Origin: Hymenoscyphus infarciens
Lineage: Eukaryota > Ascomycota > Leotiomycetes > Helotiales > Helotiaceae
Direction: 5' to 3'
Assembly: GCA_001414345.1 (NCBI GenBank)
Contig: LLCB01000428.1
Location: 1-38,570, forward strand
DNA: 38,570 bases
Below the pieces are notes generated by a model that saw only the letters and a list, made by a program, of their open reading frames with translations, made no database searches and was not told the DNA's origin. The position numbers and the translations under genes were made by a program. How positions within the stretch are numbered: the first letter of the stretch is position 1; every line of letters begins with the position of its first letter. This document shows positions 20,498 through 30,711 of the stretch, piece after piece.

Positions 20498-22081
20498 TCA
20501 ATTGCTATCGTCGTTCTCCTCGGTGGAGTTGAACCAAAAGCTTACACTGAAACTTGGACTAAGACTTCGGACGTAATGCCACCAGCCCAACGGGATATAA
20601 AGACACTCCCCCTCTTCCAAAATGCACTCAACATACTCTGCAGCAGCAAAAAGAGGGAACTGTTGATGTGCAACGGCTTTCTCTTCCTCCGTGCCATCCC
20701 AGCCAGCCAATACCCCAGCATCAACCTCACTTGTATTGCTCATGTCCACTCCCCCATCTTCGATTCCTTTCGGGTATACCTTGTCGCTTTCTCGTGGCGC
20801 ATACAGCCTGACGTATTTTCTGCCGACAACTTGTGCGAGGATATTGTGATATGGATCGGTGTGCAGAGGACTGATGGTACCCGCGGGTCCAAACCAGGCA
20901 TTCAAGAGTGGTTCTTCTAACTGCGGAGTTTCAGCGTGCTTCAACGAGAGAGGAGAGGAGTGATGGGGCGGCGAGCAGGATGCAAAACAGTAGTCTGGGA
21001 CACAAATATCGTTTCTCAGAGCGGGAATTTGGCTGAAGAGATTGTGCTGAGCAAGATATCCAACACCAAAGCCCCCAGACATCGGGTCCTTCATTATGTA
21101 GTTTTCCAAAAATTCTCGGAAGGGAACTATCTTTTGCCCCCAGCCACTGTCAACATAGCTTCTTCCAAGTTCAATTGGAACTAAGCGTCGACCCCCGATG
21201 GTTCGAGACATGAGGTATGAAGGATTGTTCCACGGCCGCTCTCCGCGAGCTGGCCAGTGTGTCATGATGCCCGGAATGATCAATGGTTCTGGTCCAACAT
21301 TATCATTGTGGGGATGTAGCATGTGCCTTTCGAATTTGCCAAAAGATGGATTTACCAGTTCTTGGACGGGCTTGGAGATCGTTGGAATAAAAACGGACGA
21401 GTCGGGAAATTGATCTGACATCGAAGAACGGTAATCAATTTTTCGACGCTTCGAGGCTGGTGGATTTGGAATGCTATCGTCCGAGGAGCCGTCGGGGATG
21501 GTAATGTTTTTATTGATTTTCTCCAAGAGCTCCAGCAGGTTCTGGATGGTATTTTGGTCGTTCCTCAGAATTGGAGGACCAGCCATTATAAGGGCCATAT
21601 CAACTATTTGAACGATTTCATCAATAAATTGCTCTGAAAAAGTTGGATCTTTTGGCTCGCAGGACTCAGGGGCCCAATTGTACTGGGTCGCAAGCAAACA
21701 AATCTTCATGAAGCTCGCCACTCGAAAGAGCTCTCTCCAGCAAAACGGAACATCCTTATAAGGGAACGCATAGAACTTCTCCATTGCGAGAGACAACAGA
21801 TCGTCTAATCTGCGAATAATAAATGAAGGGGGTATTTTCCGGTCTCCAGTCCGCAGACATAAATGTCTCAACAGCTTGAGAATGGCGACACCACATGGCC
21901 GTAAGGATTGCCCATTTCCATCAGAATCCGAATTGATATCGGATTTGGCGATATAAGAATCAAAGATCTCCGGGTTGCAGAAGGCATTCATGGACTTCGT
22001 GATGAACTCATCACAGAGGTTTTGACGGGGGGAGATTTGAAAATTCCCAAAACTGGCGGAAGTCGAAGCCGGGAAGGTCAT
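20498..22081 (-). CDS. JmjC-domain oxygenase, KDM8/JMJD5-like
   Basis: Fe(II)- and 2-oxoglutarate-dependent oxygenase; JMJD5-type enzymes hydroxylate protein arginines or act on histone tails. Single exon, 527 residues. The ATG at 22081 is preceded by an in-frame stop 10-12 nt upstream, which fixes the start. Residues 1-230 are helical and less conserved, with a basic KRRK motif near 212. The JmjC/cupin part (about 265-518) follows JMJD5 block by block: RRLVPIELGRSYVDSGWGQ, VGYLAQHNLFSQIPALRNDI, then the core NAWFGPAGTISPLHTDPYHN. Metal ligands are H407, D409 and H502 (GWWHYVRSL); K422 in GRKYVRLY is the likely 2-oxoglutarate contact. All key residues are intact. There is an acidic/Ser-Thr insert (about 440-475) before the last strand. 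It reads in the same direction as the Zn2Cys6 gene, separated from it by transposons. Confidence 0.9.
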   Translation of the reverse strand: MTFPASTSASFGNFQISPRQNLCDEFITKSMNAFCNPEIFDSYIAKSDINSDSDGNGQSLRPCGVAILKLLRHLCLRTGDRKIPPSFIIRRLDDLLSLAMEKFYAFPYKDVPFCWRELFRVASFMKICLLATQYNWAPESCEPKDPTFSEQFIDEIVQIVDMALIMAGPPILRNDQNTIQNLLELLEKINKNITIPDGSSDDSIPNPPASKRRKIDYRSSMSDQFPDSSVFIPTISKPVQELVNPSFGKFERHMLHPHNDNVGPEPLIIPGIMTHWPARGERPWNNPSYLMSRTIGGRRLVPIELGRSYVDSGWGQKIVPFREFLENYIMKDPMSGGFGVGYLAQHNLFSQIPALRNDICVPDYCFASCSPPHHSSPLSLKHAETPQLEEPLLNAWFGPAGTISPLHTDPYHNILAQVVGRKYVRLYAPRESDKVYPKGIEDGGVDMSNTSEVDAGVLAGWDGTEEEKAVAHQQFPLFAAAEYVECILEEGECLYIPLGWWHYVRSLSPSFSVSFWFNSTEENDDSN

Positions 22082-22723
22082 CGCGCGGCATCAAATGGAA
22101 GAAAGGTATGCGCTTAGAATTTCCAGTCCAGAGATGGAAAGCAGCGCTCTGTAGTGCAAAGTATGTCTATAACAATCAGCTCTTGTGGTTGTCGGGCTCA
22201 AAAAGCGCGTCAGTCGAGGCCTCGCATTTGAGGCATCATGCTCAATTTTCAGATTTCCCGTTCCTTTTCCAGGACAAATACGACAAGCTCATGACAATTC
22301 GGAAATTCTCTTGATATTGATTTGCAGTCATTCTTAAAGCAAGTAAGTCCATAGCATAAGAGATATAGCTATCACGTGCAGTAAAGTCACGTGGACTCGT
22401 CCCTGGGGCTTGGCTGCATGCCTCCCTGCAATTCCAGAGCTTTTTCACTTACAATCCTAGAAACATCACCACCATTGTTCTCGATAAACTTAATGTTCTC
22501 ATAAACTTCAAGAGCAATGCTTAAACTGTTATTACACGTTGTGACTTATGAAACCGGGACATTAGAAAAGAAGGTATTAAGATTTCCAGTTTTATTTTTA
22601 GTCGATTAACTACTAGAAATTTTAGCGACTTGCAACAAAATATGTACGTCAATCCAAAGAGGAAATGTGGTTCTGCAAGGGTAATAGTTTAATCCCTCGG
22701 AAAGTAAATTTTGAATGTACTTA
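22082..22723. promoter_or_regulatory. Upstream region of the JmjC gene
   Basis: About 640 bp of balanced composition with no supported gene. It should hold the JmjC promoter. The notable feature is a pair of TCACGTG sites, listed separately. It ends at the target duplication of the MITE. Confidence 0.45.
22373..22393. promoter_or_regulatory. Two closely spaced CACGTG E-boxes
   Basis: CACGTG at 22373-22378 and 22388-22393, both within TCACGTG, lie about 300 bp upstream of the JmjC start. CACGTG is the core site of fungal bHLH factors such as Cbf1-type regulators. Two copies 15 bp apart are suggestive but not proof of binding. Confidence 0.35.
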
Positions 22724-23121
22724 GGGCCTGTTTGGCTCGCATAAATTATATAAAACTATATGCATGGATATTTGACGAGATGTCCTGAATAGTGACCTCG
22801 TATAAGTTGGTGCATATTATGAATTGTTTCATAATATATTGAGTATCGTTTGGCTCGTGGTGCATAAGTTGGTGCATATAGAGCCATATATATGAACTTT
22901 TAAAGATTTACACCTCTAGAGGTCTAAATCTTTTTTTGGTAGTGCATATCCTATTTATATATACACCAAGATATACGAGGTTAAATAAGGGATTTGCATC
23001 ACTTTTAAATATGCATGCTAAACACTGGTACATATATAGAATTAGTGCATATATATATATATATATTACCACCTGAGTTTTGGTGGTGCATATCCTAGAT
23101 ATGCACGAGCCAAACAGGCCC
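22724..23121. mobile_element. Tourist-like (PIF/Harbinger) MITE, well preserved
   Basis: A 398-bp element with a perfect 16-bp terminal inverted repeat, GGGCCTGTTTGGCTCG at the left and its complement at the right, flanked by TTA on both sides (22721-22723 and 23122-23124). A TTA duplication with a GGGCC start is the PIF/Harbinger hallmark. The interior is AT-rich with repeated GGTGCATAT words, an internal copy of TTTGGCTCG near 22850 and an AT-dinucleotide run near 23047-23066. It has no coding capacity and depends on a transposase elsewhere. CpA and TpG are retained, so it is not RIP-altered. Confidence 0.88.
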
Positions 23122-24647
23122 TTAGTTACTCTGAATGTTGAAATATTTTTTCGTTGTATCAGTTCTCTCTGTGCAAACCCACAAGGCGCGATCTCGCGGA
23201 AGTTCTTTTATTCTACAAGATCCCCATGAAGACCTCAAGAAGGAGAATTCTTTCCAATTTAACAGACTACTGCCGCCAATCTTGTAACCATGCCCTCCCC
23301 CCTCCCCCTTTCCCCCCAAAAAACAATCAGTACAAGAAAAAACTCAAATCCACGAAAGTAAATTATATTTCCACCCACTGAATACCCACCAAATGCAACT
23401 TCCAAGCCAGGAAATTCGACTAGCATAACAAAACTGCCTGTGTTTTAAAAGATAATGCCAAAGCTAGAAGCAATGTCCAGAGCACCTTATCTCAAGTCGA
23501 GTTCCATTTCTGCCAAACGCGCCCTGTCATTTGCTCAACAATAAGAATAGATGGCTGGAATTTCAAGATCAAAAAGGAAGTCGATTAGAGGATGGAGTAA
23601 TGGAGTAAACATGCTTCTGGAGTGCGGGGGAGTGGTGTCGTGGGATACCACTACTCTTGTTTGGTTTCCTTTTTCGATTGTTAGCATCAGTGCTCGAAAA
23701 CAAAAAGAAGATAGATTCATGACTGACCAAGTTGCGCTTTGACTTTGAGCTTCCAAGTATATGGAATGAAGTTGTAATCAAAGAGTAGATGTGGGAAAGC
23801 TCCTCAAGTTATAGCAAACCCCAAGGACTCGGCCCACAAGCAAGCCACTACTCTATTTTGGAGACTTGGCTCTTAGAAATGAAAAAATCGTTCTATGAGA
23901 GCTTGTACGACATGGAAAAGTGTTGTACCTCTTTCATGCGCGAAGCGTCTAACTGCAATACAGGGGCAGTGAATTGATGGTGGTGGTTGCATCCAAAGGA
24001 AGAAATCATAATCTACGAAAGAGGGTGTTTGAGAACTACATCGCACTCGTGACTCAAATAGCAGGGAACCTGTTTTCGCGAACATGGGAACCCCCTTTTT
24101 TCAATATCAAAGAAACCGTTGACGATGTCAAGTTTGCGAGACAATTTAGGGAATCTCCCGAGGCTTCATTTCATTAAATTCCCTTTCTCTTTTTATTGTC
24201 GCATGTAGACTTCGGGTGATTTTTCTTTGTATACATATGGTCGTACCTCCTTACGAGTGCATTCTCGTTATCGGATGTTTACGGTCGTATTCTCTTACGC
24301 AATTTGAGATATTCTCGGTTATCGATCAAAGTTTGCAAAAGGAAGCCGGAAGAAAGGAGAGAAGGATGGGAAGGTTTGTGTGTAGCATCAAAAGAAACTG
24401 AAAATGTGGAATAGAAATATAGGAGAACGGAGGAAAAAGCTATACAAAGATAAACAAAGCGTGGCAGAAAGGCACGTAGAGTCCACGATTAACGTTGGCT
24501 GTTTTATACATTCGGCATCTATAAGGAATAGAGAAATACAACTAGAAAGCGAGAAGCAAGCTTGCATTAGGCCTCCAAATGTCCTGTGAACCATTGGCCT
24601 GTCACCATCATTGCGGTCGCAACACAACGCCGAGCTTCGTCTTAAGC
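23122..24647. other. Intergenic, no supported gene
   Basis: 1.5 kb of balanced composition with many short overlapping frames on both strands, none over about 80 codons and none with a recognisable domain. The right end should contain the 3' untranslated region of the hydrolase, which ends at 24648. C-rich runs occur near 23300-23320. Confidence 0.5.
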
Positions 24648-25856
24648 TCAGGCCCCATAAGCGGCTTTCATCACACGAATTGTGTCCCGGACATATTCCT
24701 TTGCTTTCTCGAGCTCACCATCCATGGAAGAGAATGGATGGCCACAACCCTCATAGACTTTCAAGATACTAGGTGTTCCAGCTTTGCGAAGAGTTTCGTG
24801 ATAGGCATGGCCTTCCGAAGTAAGAGTGTCGACGCCAGCAACATGAATCGAGGCCGGCGCAAGCTTGGCATGAGATGAAGCCAGGATTGGGGAGGCTTGA
24901 AACTGTTTGACGGTTTCCTTTCGGAGCTCTGTTCCTTTTTGTCAGTAAAGTTCTCGGTGCAACAAAAAACGGATTGGATGTATTGTGAAAGAATGAAACA
25001 GTAACTGCTTACCTAGATCCTTTCCCAACCAAAGATTGTAAAACCAGCGAAGTCGATTCAACGGCAAACATGGAGCGAATTCATTCTCATGATGACTCGC
25101 ATATGGATCTTCTGGGGGGCATGATCCTTCGAGCGGGATGAATCTCGTATCTACAATTGGGACCGTGAGAATTTGGAGAACCAATTTTGGAAAGCCGGGA
25201 GTGTCCCGTGCCATCAAAGCGAGGACTGCTGAGAGCTGGCCACCTGCAGAAATACCACCTACGGAAACCCGAGATGGGTCGATCCCAAGATCATCAGCAT
25301 TGGCAATGGTCCATTGGAGTGCGGTCCAGGAATCGGTAAGAGGAACTGGGTGTGGGAAGTCCGGGGACAGTCGGTAATCCACATTCAACACGATACAACC
25401 GACAGCTTGACACACTTGTCTACACCAGGAGTCGTCCGTCTCGAGGTTTCCAATAACGAATCCACCTCCGTGGAAATCAACGTGAGCGGGGAGCTTCGCG
25501 TCTTCGGTTTTCAAACCACCATTGATCGCAGCTGCTTCGGTTGGGAAGTAAACTCTGACCTCAATTTCGCCTGGTGGAGCAGCGACAGGAACTTTGAAGA
25601 TTTTCACATTTCCAACTTCCGGCTTTGGACCTGGGGTGATCGGAAATGTATACAGAGATCTATTCGCATTGTAGACCTCGTATGTGACCTGGTCAGCTCG
25701 ATATTTTGGAGCTGTTGGTGGCTGTCAGTACACTTTGCCAAAAGCCCTAGACTGTGACGTACCTTGATATTTGTTGTAGATTTCGACAAATTGAGCATCG
25801 AGTCGATCAAAGACCGAAGGATGGAGAGCGCTTGGAAGTTCTTGGCTGTCAGTCAT
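24648..25856 (-). CDS. Alpha/beta hydrolase, hormone-sensitive-lipase type (esterase/lipase)
   Basis: Probable cytosolic carboxylester hydrolase acting on small or medium esters. Exons 25856-25763, 25711-25013 and 24934-24648 give 359 residues; introns are 51 and 78 bp with donors GTACGT and GTAAGC. The HSL-family oxyanion motif HGGGF starts at about residue 112. The nucleophile is S186 in GISAGGQ, the acid D300 in GVDTLTSEG and the base H330 in GCGHPF, so the catalytic triad is complete only when all three exons are joined, which supports the gene model. YRLSPDFPHP (about 144-153) is another HSL-family block. No signal peptide is seen. It is divergent from the Pex11 gene with 678 bp between start codons. 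The substrate is unknown. Confidence 0.93.
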
Positions 25857-26534
25857 GATGGATGGATGATGTGTGGATGTGGTTGAGTGGGAGGGGATTC
25901 GGGATATTTAATGGGGTAACCAAATAGCAACCAAATAGTCTCACAACGGGAAGGCGGGAAGGGTCAAACACAACGGGAGGTAAGGAGGTAAGACGTTACA
26001 ACGACGACGGAGGTAACGGGATGAGTTGTGAGAATGATACTCTTCACAAAGCTAGTATAGACGACGGGAGGTCAGCACGACGGATATAAGTGCTGTTGAC
26101 ATTGGACACCCGATACCCGACCTGGAGGTTCAGGGTTTTCCCGCGTAACACGAGAACAGTTAGATTCCCAGCGTTCTCTGAAGGTACTTTCTGGTTCCTA
26201 TGAGTCCCAAGTATAAATCACAATATAAAGCGAAAGAATGACGGTGATATATTCAACAAGAGAGAAAGCATTGATGGTGAGCTGTCAGCCCCCACTTACC
26301 CCACTCCCGCCTGGACACCCCAGCGCGGAGCCCTGAAGACATCCCCTGAAGAGCCACAACCGAACCCTAACCCATATCTCACCACTGGACTGGAACCTCC
26401 AACGTCTTTTCCTTTTTTTCTTTTAAATAGAAAAAAAACATCATTATCTCTAACCCTTAGCTATAATTTGCTACACAATTCATTCCAGCTTTTCTTGAAA
26501 TCTAGTTCCGCTTTTTCCTTCATTTTGAACCAGC
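25857..26534. promoter_or_regulatory. Shared promoter region of hydrolase and Pex11 genes
   Basis: A TATA-like GATATTTAAT at about 25902 lies about 45 bp upstream of the hydrolase start. AACCAAATAG is directly repeated at about 25918-25938. GGAGGTAA occurs three times between about 25976 and 26016, followed by several ACGACGG words. These short repeats could be regulator sites; none matches a site I can name. No gene is seen in the interval. Confidence 0.4.
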
Positions 26535-27448
26535 ATGTCCTTGCTTTTCAAAGCATCGCGATTCTTGAACGATGCAGGTCCGTTTCGCCACCCCCTTCCG
26601 TACACCCCCTGAAAAGTTGAAAACCCATCTTCATTCTTTCCCATCCCACCAGACGAGAAACTAACACAACACTTAGCTGGACTCGAGAAATCCCTACGTT
26701 TTTTGCAAGCACTAACCCAACTTATTTCTTGCAACACCCCCACTCCTACCCCATGGCTCATCGCCCGGAAACAAATAGCTCTGGGTACGTTAAATCGCGA
26801 CCCCCATGGAATGCTTCAAGAGTAACATGACGGGAAAGGACGACGTTACTTCCGCATCCCCAAAATCCTTCCAGCATTTAGTAACTCTATGTCGGCATTC
26901 ACGGCACCAAACTCAGCAAACGGGAGGCTTTTGGTGTGGCTGGATAGTACGAGATGGATGTGTCAGGGGATGTATCTGGCGACTGAAACTTGTACCATGG
27001 TATGCCATTGATTGAGCAATTCGAATCGAGATGAAAATTGGGATCTAACTAACAAAAATAGCTGGATGCGATGGGGATTACGGAGCATGAATGGGCGGGT
27101 TGGATGACACTTGAGGCAAATAAATTCTGGTTTTATGCTTTGTTTCTAGGTGCCATTATTGGTATTCTGCAGTTGGCCAATCTATCTCCGCCATTATCAT
27201 CAGTCCCATTGGAGGATGAAAAACTAGAAGAGGAGAGGAAAACTAAGCTGGTCGATTGGGAAAAACAGTACCGAGAAAAGAGGACGCGCATCATGAGACA
27301 GCTTGTGGTAGATAGCTGTGACCTGTTTATTCCAAGTGGGGTGGTAGGCTGGTACATTGTCTCGTGTAACAATCTTTGTATAATCATGCTTACGAGTACT
27401 GTTCTGGCGGGCGTGGATATTTGGGATCGTGTAAATAACACGGGGTAG
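26535..27448 (+). CDS. Peroxin-11 (Pex11) family protein
   Basis: Peroxisomal membrane protein family that elongates and divides peroxisomes. Exons 26535-26577, 26677-26784, 26839-26999 and 27062-27448 give 232 residues; introns are 99, 54, 62 bp and frame is kept throughout. The N-terminus MSLLFKASRFLNDA and GLEKSLRFLQAL form the amphipathic helix region. IALGRRYFRI (about 48-57) and the following LVWLDSTRWMCQGMYL are typical of the family. A hydrophobic segment lies at about 126-142 (FWFYALFLGAIIGILQL), a charged coiled stretch at about 153-185, and the conserved C-terminal block DLFIPSGVVGWY ... TVLAGVDIW at about 191-225. Of the Pex11 subtypes I cannot say which. Its divergent neighbour is a lipid-type hydrolase, so a joint role in lipid metabolism is possible but inferred. 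Confidence 0.85.
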
Positions 27449-27619
27449 AGTTGATAGATGGGCGATGGACTGGAATCGCAGGGTTTAGAATACAAATCAA
27501 AGGTAGAAAAATATCAAAATCGCAAGATAATACCGTTACAACAGTTCTGCCTTGTGTATAGGCTGGAGGAGGATGATCCACAGATGATATAAATTTCACG
27601 CGGCATTTTTGATGAAGTG

Positions 27620-28912
27620 TTAAAGGTTATCCCCCACCGCCTGAGATTTACTGTGTACTTGGCCCTCTTCCCTCTTTATGTCCGCCAGTAATTGGTCCTT
27701 TGTCCTTCGAATAGATGAGACACTATTCCAAGCTACGGAGTACATCGTAAACCGTGGATATATGATTGCTTTGTCTCGACATAGTCGCAACATTTCGCTT
27801 ATCTCCGGTAGACCAGGTGTGTTCTTGACCATTGAAGTGGGTGGTTTCTCATGGATGTACCGACTTCCCCCATCATCTTCATGAATGCTCAGAATGTCCC
27901 CGCATTCCATTATGTGATCTTGCATGCCACTTATAGTATATCTCCTGCATGGAACACCCCATGAAGCAAAAGAGTCCGAATCCCAACTGCGCATCTCCCA
28001 TTGAGGCCATGCATCATAATATTCATCATGCTCCCAGACCTGCTCCTCGGAATAATCCCAGCCTTCGTGCGCACAAGCTCGGCACATAACTCCTTCTTCC
28101 CAAGTTCCTGTTGAATTTTCGCAATAAGGGGCCCGTATCGTTACCATGTGACTCAATGTGTGTGGTCGACGCTCCGCTCGTGTTATTTTCCACGACGGAG
28201 TTTCTGGGTCGGCCTGGAAAGCACGCTGGTCGAAAGCCACTCGTGGTCTGTTGAATCCGATAGCTCCACGGACGCCATAAGTTCCAGGTGAGAGTAAAAC
28301 GTGCGGAATATGGCCATACAATTCCACCGCAACCTCGTTCGTAACTTGCTCTTCATTGTCCAATTCAAACGGAATAACCATGGGAACATTCTCTTTCTCG
28401 GTCCAGCACGAATAACACATCCTCCTCGCGGTAATAAGATAAAGCATATCACCGAAATGATCACAGTAATGGCACTTCGGGGTTTGTATACATTCCGCTA
28501 GTTCCCGCAAGCTGAAGAAACGACATTGGAGTTCTAGTACTGCATATATCAAACCCGGAAACGAGACGACAAGCTTAAACATAGGCAATGAGTCCACGAT
28601 AAATTTTGTTCGGCGGTTGATTTCTCTGAATGCCACCAAAGAACAAACATCGATGTTTGGAAGAATTTCGTCCATTATTTCCCTTGGCAAGCGATCGAAC
28701 AACCCAATTGATTGGGAGCTTGGGTTTGCGTTTCTGATATTGACAAGCGCCCTCAACTCCTCCATATGTCTTCCCCTTGTTCTCGGCCTGGGATCATCGC
28801 CCACGAAATATCCTGGAAAGGGCGCTCGAAAAATATAATCATCAAAGTTGGAAAGAACTTCCTTCTCACGAGGTCTTCGTCGTTCGCTGTTCAGTAAGTC
28901 CATGTTCGACAT
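27620..28912 (-). CDS. F-box protein with CxxC pairs
   Basis: Likely substrate adaptor of an SCF ubiquitin ligase. Single exon, 430 residues, ATG at 28912. An F-box lies at about 71-115, with the LP-x-E-I-M-D-E-I core (LFDRLPREIMDEILPNID). Two CxxC pairs follow at C147/C150 and C166/C169 (CHYC ... CYSC), a spacing that could bind zinc and is common in fungal F-box proteins, and a further CRAC pair occurs at about residue 285. The C-terminal half is rich in W, D and E, with no repeat such as WD40 or LRR. Such proteins are large, fast-evolving families in Pezizomycotina and the substrate cannot be guessed. It is convergent with the Pex11 gene (171 bp between stops) and its promoter ends at the next RIP island. 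Confidence 0.8.
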   Translation of the reverse strand: MSNMDLLNSERRRPREKEVLSNFDDYIFRAPFPGYFVGDDPRPRTRGRHMEELRALVNIRNANPSSQSIGLFDRLPREIMDEILPNIDVCSLVAFREINRRTKFIVDSLPMFKLVVSFPGLIYAVLELQCRFFSLRELAECIQTPKCHYCDHFGDMLYLITARRMCYSCWTEKENVPMVIPFELDNEEQVTNEVAVELYGHIPHVLLSPGTYGVRGAIGFNRPRVAFDQRAFQADPETPSWKITRAERRPHTLSHMVTIRAPYCENSTGTWEEGVMCRACAHEGWDYSEEQVWEHDEYYDAWPQWEMRSWDSDSFASWGVPCRRYTISGMQDHIMECGDILSIHEDDGGSRYIHEKPPTSMVKNTPGLPEISEMLRLCRDKAIIYPRFTMYSVAWNSVSSIRRTKDQLLADIKREEGQVHSKSQAVGDNL

Positions 28913-29695
28913 TTGGAAGGAGAATGCCGGTCATTCAACGCAAGACGAAAAGTGAAGGAAGAAATCTCACCTTCTTCGCAGATGTTGGTTGTGTTTCAGG
29001 CGCGGTATTTATAGATTTTGTGGCGCACACCCCTGTATATGGTGGCGGTCTAGGTCAAGCATCTATACAGATCTCGTCAGCGTCTATTTAGTCTACCGAA
29101 AATTATACGAAGTAGCTAGGCTAATATTCTATAAAGTTAATATTATCTACTTTACGCTTTCTAGTGTTATAAGTAGTATCTGGAATATTATACTACTACG
29201 ATATATCGTTGAAAATAGAGTTTAATATATACTATTTATATTATATAATTTAAATAATATTTAATTAATTACTAATTATATTATTAGTATTTTAATTAAT
29301 ATTATAATAATACTATAGTAGTACTAAGCCTAGTAGATTTAAGCTTTTTACTCTAGATTTTAAACTTACTTATTTTTAGCTTTATACTTTATAATTATAT
29401 AATATAATATATATATTACGTAAAAAATATATATCTTAGCGTTTTTGTTTTCTTAGCCGGATTAGCACTTCTATTCTTTCTAAAGGTTCTTATCCGTGTC
29501 TTACTTACTTTTAAAGCTAGTCTTTCTTATTATATTCTCTCTTTTAAACGCTTCTAGTCTATTATATTCTATCTCTAGTCTTTAATATATCTATCTCTTC
29601 TAATTCTATATTTTTACTTCTATATAAGACTAATTTCCTTTCTCTGCCTAGTAGAGAGAATAGAAAGGTTTATATGTTATCTTATAGAAGTATAT

Positions 29696-29755
29696 AAAGT
29701 AGATTAGTTTATAAGAGAAGTTATACTACCGCTCTCTTATAAACTAACCTACTTT
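29696..29755. repeat. 23-bp hairpin with 14-nt loop
   Basis: The arms 29696-29718 and 29733-29755 are inverted repeats identical at 22 of 23 positions (left arm starts AAAGTAGATTAG, right arm ends CTAACCTACTTT). The single difference is an A/G transition that would be a G-U wobble in RNA from one strand. The loop is AGTTATACTACCGC. It lies inside the roughly 510-bp insert in element C. RIP on both arms without loss of pairing is notable. Confidence 0.7.
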
Positions 29756-30010
29756 ACTTAGAGATACTCTTCCTCTTCTAGCTATTTCTAAACTATACTT
29801 CTTACTCTTCTCTCTCTTTCTAGCCTCTCTTTTTAGCTTTCTTAGCTGCTCTAATTCTTCTTTTATAATTATTCTTCTATTATATTCTAATATAGTAGAG
29901 TATTCTTTCTTATTCTAATTCCTAGAAGCGCTTAGATAGAGAAATCTAAAATACTAATATATCTAAATAGCTATATTTATAACTCTAGTTAAATAGAGTA
30001 CTTTAAAAAA

Positions 30011-30322
30011 TGTAATAGCACGAAATACACACTACTAGAGAAGAGGTATATAAGAGTGCGTTCGAGACAGAATAACGTATATAAATACTAGGCACTGATA
30101 CGGAAGAAAAGGATAAACTAGCCTTTTCTAACTCTAGGAGAGTAGGCTGTTATATATAAGAGGTTCAGATAAAAAGGTCCGAAACCGACCAACGTTATAC
30201 GTCGGCTAATACAAAAGCCCGAACCTACGTAACCTTCCTAAAACAGACAATATAAGACAATAACTGCTGAAACCTTATATATAGTAGGTACTCCTAGCTA
30301 TCTAGGATAGTATGCTATTACA
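30011..30322 (+). repeat. Left LTR
   Basis: The better preserved copy. It keeps words such as GAGTGCGTTCGAGACAG and CACTGATACGG, which are AGTACGTTTAAGACAG and CACTAATAAAG in the right copy. Confidence 0.85.
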
Positions 30323-30646
30323 TCCCTCTCCCTTGAAAAAGACTCGTCCCGAGTCTTCTCTCTCTTGTCGTTTAGGGCTGAATCGGGATGGCGTAAGTTG
30401 TTATATTAGTCGTACTTTATGGATTTTATCGTAAGCGAGAAGGTTAATTAGGGTCTGAATCGTAGCTGACCCGGGTTCGAAGATGCTTTGTTTATCGTAA
30501 TGTTATAAGCGAGACAAGATGTCGAGATGTTGGTTCTAAATCGTATTCGTAGATGCTTATAAAAATAGAGACTTCGTTTCTAATCCTTTAATATCAAAAG
30601 CAAGCGTTCGCTAAAAGAGTGTGGTCCGATCCGTCTAGCAGGTCGG

Positions 30647-30711
30647 AAAAAGTTTAAAGTAAACTTAGAAAAAGTTTAAAGTAAACTCAGAAAAAGTTCA
30701 AAGTAAACTCG
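30647..30711. repeat. Three tandem 22-bp units
   Basis: AAAAAGTTTAAAGTAAACTY with AG between units occurs at 30647, 30669 and 30691, exact 22-bp spacing. Further on, GTTTCGGCTAGTCAAA, GTTTCAGCTAGTCAAA and GTTCTAGCTAGTTAAA recur about every 73 bp (about 30893, 30966, 31039). Both arrays are internal to the LTR element. Confidence 0.7.

Noticed and set aside
20441..20920. 159-codon plus-strand frame
   Set aside because: Antisense to the conserved JmjC core.
22724..23121. hAT assignment for the MITE
   Set aside because: The flanking duplication is TTA and the ends begin GGGCC, which fits PIF/Harbinger rather than hAT with its 8-bp duplication.
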